Position numbers and translations under genes: made by a program. Positions 23,220 to 31,479 of a stretch of 64,000 nt of DNA are shown here, piece after piece. A model generated the notes under the pieces. That model was not told the DNA's origin, made no database searches, and was given only the letters and a program-made list of their open reading frames with translations. Numbering within the stretch: the stretch's first letter is position 1; the number at the start of each line of letters is the position of its first letter. Source of the DNA: JADKAV01 sp963818505 (GTDB taxonomy: Bacteria > Actinomycetota > Actinomycetes > S36-B12 > UBA10799); the NCBI GenBank assembly GCA_963818505.1, contig CAWFSJ010000005.1:1240001-1304000 (forward strand), written 5' to 3'.

Positions 23220-25924
23220 TTCCGGTTCCTCTCGTTACGGCGCTGGCCGACTTTGTCGAGCTCGACCACCACGGCGAATACCAATGCCAGACCCAGGCAG
23301 GTCAGCCACTGCCCGCCTGTGAGCGGGACTGTAGCCAACCACGTCTGCAGGAAGGTCAGTTCCGTGCTCAACAGCAGGATCAGGCAGGCCAGGAGTGTGA
23401 GGGCCAACGGCCGCAACACGGGCTGCGCGAACGACGATCCGGGCGTGCGGTGCATCGTGAAGCCTGCGAAGGCGGTGCCCAGGCCCATGACGATGAACCC
23501 CATCGTGACCGGTGTCGAAGCCACCGAGATGCTCGCATCACCGGGGCCGAACGCGACTGAGCCGATCGACAGGACACCCAGCAGCAACCCGAGCAGGATC
23601 CAGCGCGGACCGGTGACCTTGTCCATGATGCGCGCTTTCGGGTCGCGCGGGGGCCGGTTCATCACTTGAGGGTCGGGTGGATCCAGGCTGATGATGATGA
23701 CCGGGATCACCGCGATGACGAAGTTGAGGAACAAGACCTGCAGGGGCAACATCGCGACACCATCGTTGATGTTGAACGCCGTGGCGATCAGGAACATCGA
23801 GACCAGACCGAACAGCTGGGTCATCTGGTAGCCGATGTAGGCGGTGATCCGGGAGAAGATGCTGCGCCCAAGCGAAATGGCGTGGACGAGCGTCGCGAAG
23901 TTGTCGTCGGTGAGGACCATGCGCGCTGCCTGTTTGGTCACCTCACTGCCCGAACCCATTGCGACGCCGATGTCGGCCTGTTTGAGTGCCGCGGCGTCGT
24001 TGACCGCGTCACCGGTCATCGCCACGACCATGCCCTTGTCCTGCATGAGCTGCACTAGGCGCAGTTTGTCCTGGGGCGAGACCCGGCCGAAGACATGCAG
24101 GTCCTCGATCTGGTGATGGATCTGTTCGTCGGTGGCCGCAGCGAACTGGGTGCCGGTCATGCCGCCGGAGCCGAGCCCCAACTGGGCTCCGATCGCTTCT
24201 GCGGTGATCAGGTGGTCGCCGGTGATCATGCGAACGTCGATACCTGCCTGGTGTGCTTGCCGGACGGCCTCGATCGCTTCGGGTCGCAGGGGGTCGATGA
24301 TGCCGACCAGGGCAACGAACACCAGTTCCTCCACGAAACTGATGGGCGCATCGGTCAGCGCGGTCTCCTGATCGTCGGGTACCACCCTCAAAGCCAGCGC
24401 CAGGACTCTCAGGCCACGCTTTGCCAGTGTCTCGTTGGCCCCGTCGATCTCGGCGCGGTGGGCGTCGAGATCCTCGACGTGCCCATCGGCCATGAGGATG
24501 CGGCTGGTCCGTCCCAGGATCACGTCCGGCCCACCCTTGACCAGTCCGACGATCTTGGTCGAACCCTGCAGCGGCAGCCGGTGGAACGTGGCCATGAACT
24601 TGTAGTCGGAGTCGAACGGAACGGTGGCCAAGCGCGGATATGCCCGCCGGGTCTCCGACACCGAAACGCCCAGCTTCTCGGCCAACACCACCACGGCCAG
24701 TTCGGTCGGGTCGCCGACGACCTCACCGCCGTCCACCGTCGCGTCGCTGGCCAGTGCGCTCACGTAGGCGACCGGCGTCATGTCCACGGGTTCGCCACCT
24801 GCCACCCCCCGGGTGTCGCCGCTGGTGGAGTAACCCTGCCCGCTGACCGTGAACCATTGGTTCTGGGTGAAGACCGCCCGCGCGGTCATCTGGTTCAGCG
24901 TGAGCGTGCCGGTCTTGTCGGTGTTGATCTGTGATGTGGAACCCAGCGTCTCCACGTCGGTCAGGCTGCGCACGATTGCTTTCGCGCCGGCCAGTTCCTT
25001 CGCGCCCACGGCCAGCATGGACTGAACGAAGGTCGGCAGCCCGGTGGGGATCGCGGAGATCGCCATCGAGATGCCCAGGAGCATCAGGTCGCTGAACGGC
25101 AGGCCCCGGAACAGTCCCACCGCCAGAATCACCGCCAGGGCACCCCAGGCGACCAGGGCGATCTTCTTCGTGAGGTCGTCTAGTTGCATCTGCAGTGGCG
25201 ATCGCGTGCGGTTGACGCTGCCGAGCATTCCGGCGATCCGGCCGACCTCGGTGTTCATCCCTATTGCCGTTACGACCAGTCGTGCGGAACCCCGAGTGAC
25301 GGAGGTGTTCTGGAAGAGCATCGAGGACTGGTCGCCGAGTGGCACGTCCGAACCCGGTACGGGGTCGGCGCCCTTGAGGACGGGCACGCTCTCACCGGTC
25401 AGCGCCGCCTCCTGGGTCTCCAAAGATGCGCTGGAGATGATGCGGCCGTCGGCCGGCAGGATATCGCCGGCCTCCACCTGTACGAGGTCTCCTGGAACCA
25501 AGGTGGCGGCGTCGACCTGCTGGGTGGTGCCATCCCGGACGACTTTGGCCTGAGGTACTTGCAATTGCGCGAGGGCGGCCACGGACGCCTGGGCCTTCAT
25601 CTCCTGGTTGGTGCCCAGGACGACGTTCAAAGCGATCAGGGCGATCACGACCCATGCTGTGGACGGCTGGGCGATTACGAACGACACTGCGGCCACGGCC
25701 ACCAGCATCAGTGTCATCGGGTCCCGGAATTGCGAAAGGGCTACCTGCCACACCGACGGCGGCTTCTCCGTGGACAAGGTGTTGGGACCGTGGACTTTGG
25801 CCTCGGCTTCCACCTGGGAAGTCGTCAATCCCTCGGATGCGTCGGTGTGCATCCGTTCCACGACATCGGCCGCGGGAAGTGAGTACCAAGGGCGGGGATC
25901 AACCTCAACGGGAGCGGTGGGCAT
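23216..25924 (-). CDS. P-type cation-transporting ATPase (P2-like)
   Basis: 902 aa. N-terminal cation-ATPase domain, actuator motif LTGESVPV, phosphorylation motif INTDKTGTLT, hinge motif MTGDAVNDAAALKQADIGVAMG, and the C-terminal helices of the calcium/sodium type. Helix 4 reads AIPTGLPTFVQ: the conserved Glu of PEGLP, a cation ligand in calcium pumps, is Thr, so specificity is unclear. There is no CPC motif, so it is not a copper pump. The ATG at 25924 is used; the extra upstream codons are not conserved. First gene of an operon with DUF2252 and FUSC, divergent from the LuxR-type regulator. Confidence 0.9.
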   Translation of the reverse strand: MPTAPVEVDPRPWYSLPAADVVERMHTDASEGLTTSQVEAEAKVHGPNTLSTEKPPSVWQVALSQFRDPMTLMLVAVAAVSFVIAQPSTAWVVIALIALNVVLGTNQEMKAQASVAALAQLQVPQAKVVRDGTTQQVDAATLVPGDLVQVEAGDILPADGRIISSASLETQEAALTGESVPVLKGADPVPGSDVPLGDQSSMLFQNTSVTRGSARLVVTAIGMNTEVGRIAGMLGSVNRTRSPLQMQLDDLTKKIALVAWGALAVILAVGLFRGLPFSDLMLLGISMAISAIPTGLPTFVQSMLAVGAKELAGAKAIVRSLTDVETLGSTSQINTDKTGTLTLNQMTARAVFTQNQWFTVSGQGYSTSGDTRGVAGGEPVDMTPVAYVSALASDATVDGGEVVGDPTELAVVVLAEKLGVSVSETRRAYPRLATVPFDSDYKFMATFHRLPLQGSTKIVGLVKGGPDVILGRTSRILMADGHVEDLDAHRAEIDGANETLAKRGLRVLALALRVVPDDQETALTDAPISFVEELVFVALVGIIDPLRPEAIEAVRQAHQAGIDVRMITGDHLITAEAIGAQLGLGSGGMTGTQFAAATDEQIHHQIEDLHVFGRVSPQDKLRLVQLMQDKGMVVAMTGDAVNDAAALKQADIGVAMGSGSEVTKQAARMVLTDDNFATLVHAISLGRSIFSRITAYIGYQMTQLFGLVSMFLIATAFNINDGVAMLPLQVLFLNFVIAVIPVIIISLDPPDPQVMNRPPRDPKARIMDKVTGPRWILLGLLLGVLSIGSVAFGPGDASISVASTPVTMGFIVMGLGTAFAGFTMHRTPGSSFAQPVLRPLALTLLACLILLLSTELTFLQTWLATVPLTGGQWLTCLGLALVFAVVVELDKVGQRRNERNRK

Positions 25925-26092
25925 CTTGATTCCTGAGTCGTGGGCGGTGGAACCCGAGCGTAGGCGAGTCTGCGGTGGCGCGCCGGTGGGCGGGCAGCGC
26001 TGACCTCGCGTATATGGCACGAAACAACCGGGAGCGCCAACCGCGCCGGATCGTGTTTCACCCTCCAGGGGGGACGAAGGCGCGGCCACGGT

Positions 26093-26098
26093 TACCCT
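26093..26098 (+). promoter_or_regulatory. Leaderless -10 box of the LuxR-type regulator
   Basis: TACCCT followed by six bases (GTCCGG) and the GTG at 26105. Confidence 0.55.
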
Positions 26099-26104
26099 GT
26101 CCGG

Positions 26105-28645
26105 GTGACACGTGTGAGGGACATCAACGCCTTCCGTTTGGTCGTACCGCCCTTACCCCCCGGTGTGATGGTCCGGTATCGCCTCGTCGACCGGATCCTT
26201 GCCACCGAAGGCGGTGGGGTGTGCCTGATCAGCGTCCCGCCGGGCTACGGGTCGACCACGGTCCTGGCCCAGGTCGCTGATCGCACCACTGACCATGTCC
26301 GCTGGCTGAGCTTGGACGCCAGCCTTGCCGACGACCAGGCGTACGACCTGCTCATGTCAAGCGTGGGGGCGCGATCAGATGGGGCAGGTGTTGACGAGGT
26401 TCTTGACACGATCGCTGATGCGGGCCAGGTCTGGCTGATCGTGGACGGTCTAAGCGCCCAGCAGCATCCTCGGACCACGGCGTTGCTGCGCCTGCTGGCC
26501 GGCCGGCTGCCAGGGTCCGCCCGGCTGGCCATCAGCACCCAAGGGCGAATGGCCGGCCCACCGCGGGCCAATCGCCTGACGGAGGCGGACCTGGCACTCG
26601 ACGACGACGACGCCGTCGACCTGGTGATAGGACTCGAGCCGGGACTGGCGATGGAGGCGACCTCCGCGATGATTCAGGCCGCGGAAGGCTGGATCGGTGC
26701 TCTGGTCGCGGGGGCCAAGCACGCGCGCAGCCCAGGTGGTAGCCGCTGGCTGCAGAATGAGGGTGCCGCGATCCTGCTGGGGGACTGGTTCGCCGCGCTG
26801 CCGCTCGAGCAGCAGCGCTTTCTAGACAGGACTGCCGTTCTGGACCTGCTTTCGGCCGGACTTGCTGAAGCGGTCTGCGAGGATCCGGGCGCGCCGCAGG
26901 TTCTCTTGAACCTGGACACCGCACACGCCTACCTGCAACCGGTCGAGCCTCCGGCCGGGCACACGGGCCGGTGGTGGCGCAGACACGGTTTGTTGTCCGC
27001 CTTCCTGCGGATGCGACTGTCGGCTGGAAGTGTCCGCCGGCACTCCCTGGCCGCGGACTGGTTCGTCGAAAAGTCGGATATCGACTCGGCGATGCACCAC
27101 CTGATCGCCGCCGGACGGCCCGGCGACGCGGGTGAACTGCTGACCCGCCATGAGTCGGAACTGCTCAGCGGGGGTCATGCCGACCGAGTGCTCGACTGGT
27201 ACGGGCGGATCCCGTCGACAGGTGACGACAGGATCCTTCGGTTGCTCAGGATCGGATGGGGACAGGTTCTCACCAGTGATGTTCGGGGGGCGGTCGGGAC
27301 CCTGGGTCAACTGAAGGTGGAATGGGCCGAGCAGCGCCGGCGGACCGATGAATCCTCCCTTGAGGAGGTGTCTGGCGCGACGTCGCCAGGCGGGTCCTGG
27401 TCTGCTGAGATCTCACTGCTCACCGCCTACCTGGCCGCATGTCACGCCGACCCGTCGACCATGGTGGCGCAAGGCCTGCGCGCCATGGATGCGCCCCAAG
27501 AGGCGCGCACGCGCGATGCGAATCAGATTGCACCGCTTCTCGTGATGCGCGGCTACTTGTGGTCTGGGCAGCCCGAGGCTGCCGAGGGTGTCCTCGAGTC
27601 GATAGCCGACATGCCCTTCGCCAACGACATGATCCGCGAGGCGCAACTCAACAGCCTGCAGGGCCTACTGGATGCGGTTCAGGGGCGGGTTCACAGGGCG
27701 GGCACCCGGGTGACCGCAGCGCTGACCTGGCTCGAGCGCGCGGGTCTGGGCACCAGCGTCCCGTCGCATTACACGCCACTGCAGGCCGATGCGCTGTTCA
27801 CGCTGGAATCCGGTGACGCTATCGGTGGGATCGACAAAGCGAATCGGGCCATTGAGGCTGCGAAGGCCGGACACCACGTGGGTGAGATGGTATGGGCGCT
27901 GTCGACACTGGCGCGCGCGCAAATCGTGCTCGGCGACTTCGGCGCCGCGAAGCGCACACTGACCCGCGCGGGCGAGGCCGCAAGGGCCGAGTGCCCCGAG
28001 ACCGCCATGTCGGCCGTCCTCGACCAGCTCCACGCGCTGGCAAGCATCTCATCGGGGGACATCCTTCGCGCCGAACGGATCATCCGCCAGATGCGCCCCA
28101 GCGATCAACGAGCGCTGCTGTGGGCCCGTGCCGGGCTGGCCCGTCAACCTGGTTTGGCACGCAGAGCGCTGGACAGCGTCAAGGGGACCTCGCCGCGTAC
28201 TCAGGCGCAGAAGCACCTCCTGCTGGCCGCGGTCCACCGGTCTGCGAGCCGCCGTATGGCCCAAGGTCACCTGCGCGAGGCAGCCCAAGTCGCGCACAAG
28301 CACGGCATGGCTCAGTTGCTCTATCCTGCGATCCCGGGCATTCTCGACCTCGCCCGGGAGACCGCTCTGGAGGAGCAGGACGACAATCTGCGGTGGCTGC
28401 TGGGGCCAAGGCCCTCGGATCATCGCGAGGCGCCCGCGGACAGTTGGGCGGCCAGCCTGAGTCGTGGCGAGCTGCAATTGGTGACGCTGCTGCCCAGCCG
28501 TGCCAAGAATGCCGAGATCGCGCAGATCCTTGGGGTTTCGGTCAACACCGTGAAGACGCGCCTTCGCAGGTTGTACGCCAAGTTGGAGGCTTCCAATCGT
28601 GACGAGGCGATCTTCAAGGCCAGAGAGCAGGGTTTGATCGAATAG
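26105..28645 (+). CDS. Large LuxR/MalT-like transcriptional regulator with altered P-loop
   Basis: 846 aa with the architecture of LAL/MalT regulators: N-terminal STAND-type ATPase region, a long helical TPR-like middle, and a C-terminal LuxR helix-turn-helix (about residues 783-846, with NAEIAQILGVSVNTVKTRLRRLYAKL). The P-loop, GYGKTT in MalT, reads GYGSTT at residues 47-52: the ATP-contacting Lys is Ser50. It may therefore not hydrolyse ATP. It is divergent from the P-type ATPase operon, 180 bp apart, and is the obvious candidate to control it. A family 2 palindrome lies downstream. Confidence 0.88.
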   Translation: MTRVRDINAFRLVVPPLPPGVMVRYRLVDRILATEGGGVCLISVPPGYGSTTVLAQVADRTTDHVRWLSLDASLADDQAYDLLMSSVGARSDGAGVDEVLDTIADAGQVWLIVDGLSAQQHPRTTALLRLLAGRLPGSARLAISTQGRMAGPPRANRLTEADLALDDDDAVDLVIGLEPGLAMEATSAMIQAAEGWIGALVAGAKHARSPGGSRWLQNEGAAILLGDWFAALPLEQQRFLDRTAVLDLLSAGLAEAVCEDPGAPQVLLNLDTAHAYLQPVEPPAGHTGRWWRRHGLLSAFLRMRLSAGSVRRHSLAADWFVEKSDIDSAMHHLIAAGRPGDAGELLTRHESELLSGGHADRVLDWYGRIPSTGDDRILRLLRIGWGQVLTSDVRGAVGTLGQLKVEWAEQRRRTDESSLEEVSGATSPGGSWSAEISLLTAYLAACHADPSTMVAQGLRAMDAPQEARTRDANQIAPLLVMRGYLWSGQPEAAEGVLESIADMPFANDMIREAQLNSLQGLLDAVQGRVHRAGTRVTAALTWLERAGLGTSVPSHYTPLQADALFTLESGDAIGGIDKANRAIEAAKAGHHVGEMVWALSTLARAQIVLGDFGAAKRTLTRAGEAARAECPETAMSAVLDQLHALASISSGDILRAERIIRQMRPSDQRALLWARAGLARQPGLARRALDSVKGTSPRTQAQKHLLLAAVHRSASRRMAQGHLREAAQVAHKHGMAQLLYPAIPGILDLARETALEEQDDNLRWLLGPRPSDHREAPADSWAASLSRGELQLVTLLPSRAKNAEIAQILGVSVNTVKTRLRRLYAKLEASNRDEAIFKAREQGLIE

Positions 28646-28949
28646 GGGCGCGCCGGCTTTGGCGGGTGTCCCCTGGGGTGTGTCAACCAGGGCGGTTGTC
28701 TTGGGCTGGGTGCAGGTGACGACGTCACTGCGGCAGCGGCTTTCGGTGAGAATGTGTGACCTCACGTGTCACATATTCACCGAAAGGTGCCCGGGGGGTG
28801 CTGCGCGTCGGTTTCTGAGAAGTGGGCACCCGGCGATACGAAATCCGACGGACCAGTGACCACCCGTCGGTCGTGCTGGATTCTGCGGAACGAATTGGTT
28901 CGGGTGGGGCGAGCAGGGGGGGTGACTCGCTACTGGCAGACTCGAAAAC
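28646..28949. other. Gap with family 2 palindrome and small inverted repeat
   Basis: No gene seen. Besides the family 2 copy (28731-28790) there is CCGACGG (28845-28851) facing CCGTCGG (28864-28870), which could be an operator or a weak terminator upstream of the thioesterase gene. Confidence 0.6.
28731..28790. repeat. 60-bp dispersed palindrome, family 2, copy 2
   Basis: Same element as at 15667-15726 (55/60 identical), again 3' of a plus-strand gene (the LuxR-type regulator), about 85 nt after its stop codon. Confidence 0.9.
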
Positions 28950-29729
28950 ATGTTCAACGTCGAAGATGCTCTGGAACTAACCTCTGACGGCGACGGTTGG
29001 ACCGCGCAGGTGCCCGAGGGCTGGGCTCAGGGGCGCACCACGTTCGGCGGTTTGGTGGCCGCCTACCTCGCGCGGGCTGCGCAGGCGGCGTGCCAGCGGC
29101 CGATCCGCAGCATGGACACCTACTTTCTGGAGCCGGTGGGACCCGGGCCGGTGCGCCTGGTGCAGCACAGTTCCCGGCACGGCAAGCACTTGACCCATCT
29201 CGAGGTGGGTATGTACTCCTCGGATGTGCGGGTGGCGACGGCCCGCTTCATACTTGCCGACGCCCTGACCGGCCCGCTGGATGTCGTACCTGCCGCACCC
29301 GAGCAGGAGAAGTCCTTCGAAGAGGCTCCCGAGATGCCGTTCATGGAAGGCCTCATGCCCGAGTTCCTGGCGAACATGCAGATCCGGCTCGGTGAAGGCG
29401 ACATCCCGATGAGTGGGTCGTCGCGCGCAGTGGCCGGCGGTTTCGTGCGCAACCGCGGCCCGGCCCGTGGCGTTGCCGCGCTGCTCACCCATGCCGACGC
29501 CTGGCCGCCGCCGCAGTTGGCGCTTGTCACCAGGCCTGCCGCGGCCAGTAGCGTGCGCTGGCACATAGCGTTCCATGCCGACGTGGACACTGCCGACGGG
29601 CAGCAGTGGTCCTGGCTACGAGCAGAGGCCGGCTGGCGCAGTGGGCCGTTGTCCACGGTGACCGGCACGCTCGTGCGTGAGGGTGTGCCCGTGGCCTACA
29701 CCGAGCAGACGATCGTGATGTACAGCTGA
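28950..29729 (+). CDS. TesB-like acyl-CoA thioesterase
   Basis: 259 aa double hot-dog thioesterase. The first half has GWAQGRTTFGGLVAAYLARAAQ and SMDTYFLEPVGPGPV; the second half repeats the fold with RWHIAFHADVD and ends EQTIVMYS. This family hydrolyses acyl-CoA esters to free acids; the chain-length range cannot be told. It fits the lipid and alkane genes further along. It ends 1 nt before the convergent YceI gene. Confidence 0.85.
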   Translation: MFNVEDALELTSDGDGWTAQVPEGWAQGRTTFGGLVAAYLARAAQAACQRPIRSMDTYFLEPVGPGPVRLVQHSSRHGKHLTHLEVGMYSSDVRVATARFILADALTGPLDVVPAAPEQEKSFEEAPEMPFMEGLMPEFLANMQIRLGEGDIPMSGSSRAVAGGFVRNRGPARGVAALLTHADAWPPPQLALVTRPAAASSVRWHIAFHADVDTADGQQWSWLRAEAGWRSGPLSTVTGTLVREGVPVAYTEQTIVMYS

Positions 29730-29730
29730 A

Positions 29731-30165
29731 TCACTGCAGGTGCAGGTGGCCGTCGATGTCCACTTCGAGGTGCTTGATGTGACCGAGCCCGGGCAACGGG
29801 ACGTGGATGTCGGAGAACCGGGAGGTTCCGCGGACTTCGAGGGCGCCATCGGAGGTCTGCGTTCGCTTCAAATCCAGCGGGACCTCGATGTTGCCCGCCG
29901 TGGCCCGACCGCTGAAGACGTCTCCGTCGCGGGTGCCGGTGAACGTGAGAGTGCCTTGGGTGATCTGGTGGATGAGGGCGTGCAGTTCGGGGTCCAGCAG
30001 GGGGTTGCCGGTCGCGACCTTGTCGATGCGCACCGTGAACTCGAGGTCCGAGGCCGACAGGCGCCCGCCCACGACCGGTGCGCTGGCGTGGATGCTCAGC
30101 AGGCCGATCCGGTTGGTCCGGATGTGCATGGTTCCGTTGTCGTCGAGTTTGGGAGAATCCGCCAC
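29731..30165 (-). CDS. YceI family protein
   Basis: 144 aa. Lipocalin-like YceI fold: ASAPVVGGRLSASDLEFTVRIDKVATGN, LTFTGTR, then GTSRFSDIHVPLPGLGHIKHLEVDIDGHLHLQ at the end. YceI proteins bind isoprenoid chains or amphiphiles; many are exported, but no signal peptide is seen here. The GTG at 30165 is chosen because TAGAGT (30173-30178) ends 7 nt before it; an internal ATG at 30129 would cut the first strand. Confidence 0.82.
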   Translation of the reverse strand: MADSPKLDDNGTMHIRTNRIGLLSIHASAPVVGGRLSASDLEFTVRIDKVATGNPLLDPELHALIHQITQGTLTFTGTRDGDVFSGRATAGNIEVPLDLKRTQTSDGALEVRGTSRFSDIHVPLPGLGHIKHLEVDIDGHLHLQ

Positions 30166-30214
30166 GCAAGGGACTCTACGTGCAAGCGGGCACCGGCGCT
30201 GCCACACTCGGAGC

Positions 30215-30904
30215 ATGCTGAGCCGGCGTTCGGCGCCCGGATGGCTGGTGGCCTACGTTGTGGTCGCCGGTCTCAACGTCATCGCCGCTTTCGCCGATCT
30301 CTCGCTGCTCTCCACCGTGACCAAGCCGTTGCTGATGCCCGCGCTGCTGGGTTTGTTCGTGTCGAGTCTCGATGGTCTGGTCCACCCGCTGGGGACCTGG
30401 GTGAAGCGCGCTCTGGTCTTCTCCTGGGCCGGTGACCTGCTGCTCATGGGTGACGGCGATGCGTTCTTCGTCCTGGGCCTGTTGGGATTCCTGGCGGCCC
30501 AGATCTGCTACGTGATCGCCTTCCGGCCCAGCGCAGCTCTCGGACCTTTGCGCAGCAGGCCGTGGTTGGCGATCCCGTATGTGCTTTACGGCGTGGGTCT
30601 ACTGTGGGCGTTGTTGCCGGACTTGGACGCGTTGCTGATCCCGGTGGTGATCTACGCCGCAACGCTGGTGGCCATGGCCGTGCTGGCCACTGGGGTTTCG
30701 CCGACGACCGCGGTAGGGGCGATCCTCTTCCTCATCTCGGACAGCCTCATCGCGTCCACGAGACTGTCCGACATCCTGCCCACGTCAGCCGCACAATGGG
30801 TCATGCCCACCTATCTGCTGGGGCAGTTGCTTATCGTGCTCGGCGTGCTGCAGAACCTCGGGCGGTTGACCTCAATGCGTTCCCAGGTCGCCTACCGGGC
30901 GTAA
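30215..30904 (+). CDS. YhhN family membrane protein (lysoplasmalogenase-like)
   Basis: 229 aa with about eight hydrophobic helices. The conserved motifs of YhhN/TMEM86 are visible: TKPLLMPALL in helix 2, FSWAGDLLLMGDGDAFFVLGLLGFLAAQICYV (split over residues 69-100) and LFLISDSLIA. Characterised eukaryotic members hydrolyse the vinyl-ether bond of lysoplasmalogens; activity in bacteria is less certain. The ATG at 30215 is right before the hydrophobic start, with CACACT six bases upstream. Confidence 0.85.
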   Translation: MLSRRSAPGWLVAYVVVAGLNVIAAFADLSLLSTVTKPLLMPALLGLFVSSLDGLVHPLGTWVKRALVFSWAGDLLLMGDGDAFFVLGLLGFLAAQICYVIAFRPSAALGPLRSRPWLAIPYVLYGVGLLWALLPDLDALLIPVVIYAATLVAMAVLATGVSPTTAVGAILFLISDSLIASTRLSDILPTSAAQWVMPTYLLGQLLIVLGVLQNLGRLTSMRSQVAYRA

Positions 30905-30919
30905 TGCGTGGCGGTGCCT

Positions 30920-31435
30920 TCAGAGAAGCGAAGGGCCTGAGGCAACGCCGTGCCCGATCTCCTTGAACCGCTCCTGCGACGCGACGACTTCGCGCTCGGC
31001 GGCCTCCCGGCCCTCCCAGGTTGCGCCCTCGACCGACTTGCCGGGCTCGAGGTCCTTGTACACCTCGAAGAAGTGCTGCACCTCGAGGCGGTCGAACTCG
31101 GCCATGTGGTAGATGTCGCGAAGGTGATCCAGACGCGGGTCCGCCACTGGTACGCAGATCAGTTTGTCGTCGCCGCCGGCCTCGTCGGTCATGCGGAACA
31201 TGCCGATCGTACGGCAGCGGATGAGGCAGCCGGGGAACGTGGGTTCATCCAGAAGCACGAGCGCGTCGAGCGGGTCGCCATCCTCGCCGAGGGTGTTGTC
31301 CACGAAGCCGTAGTCGTGCGGGTACCGAGTTGAGGTGAACAGCATCCGGTCGAGCATGATCCTGCCCGATTCGTGGTCAACCTCGTACTTGTTCCGACTA
31401 CCTGCGGGGATCTCGATGGTCACGTCGAATTCCAC
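30920..31435 (-). CDS. ppa: Inorganic pyrophosphatase
   Basis: 171 aa family I soluble pyrophosphatase. The signature GEDGDPLDALVLLD provides the metal-binding Asp cluster; NKYEVDHESGRIMLDR and YPHDYGFVDNTL are the other conserved blocks. It hydrolyses PPi to phosphate in the cytosol. The GTG at 31435 has GGAG upstream. Divergent from the PBP4 gene. Confidence 0.96.
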   Translation of the reverse strand: MEFDVTIEIPAGSRNKYEVDHESGRIMLDRMLFTSTRYPHDYGFVDNTLGEDGDPLDALVLLDEPTFPGCLIRCRTIGMFRMTDEAGGDDKLICVPVADPRLDHLRDIYHMAEFDRLEVQHFFEVYKDLEPGKSVEGATWEGREAAEREVVASQERFKEIGHGVASGPSLL

Positions 31436-31479
31436 TGTCGCTCCTGACTGTCCGGTTCGTGTGGCCTAGTGTTCACCAC

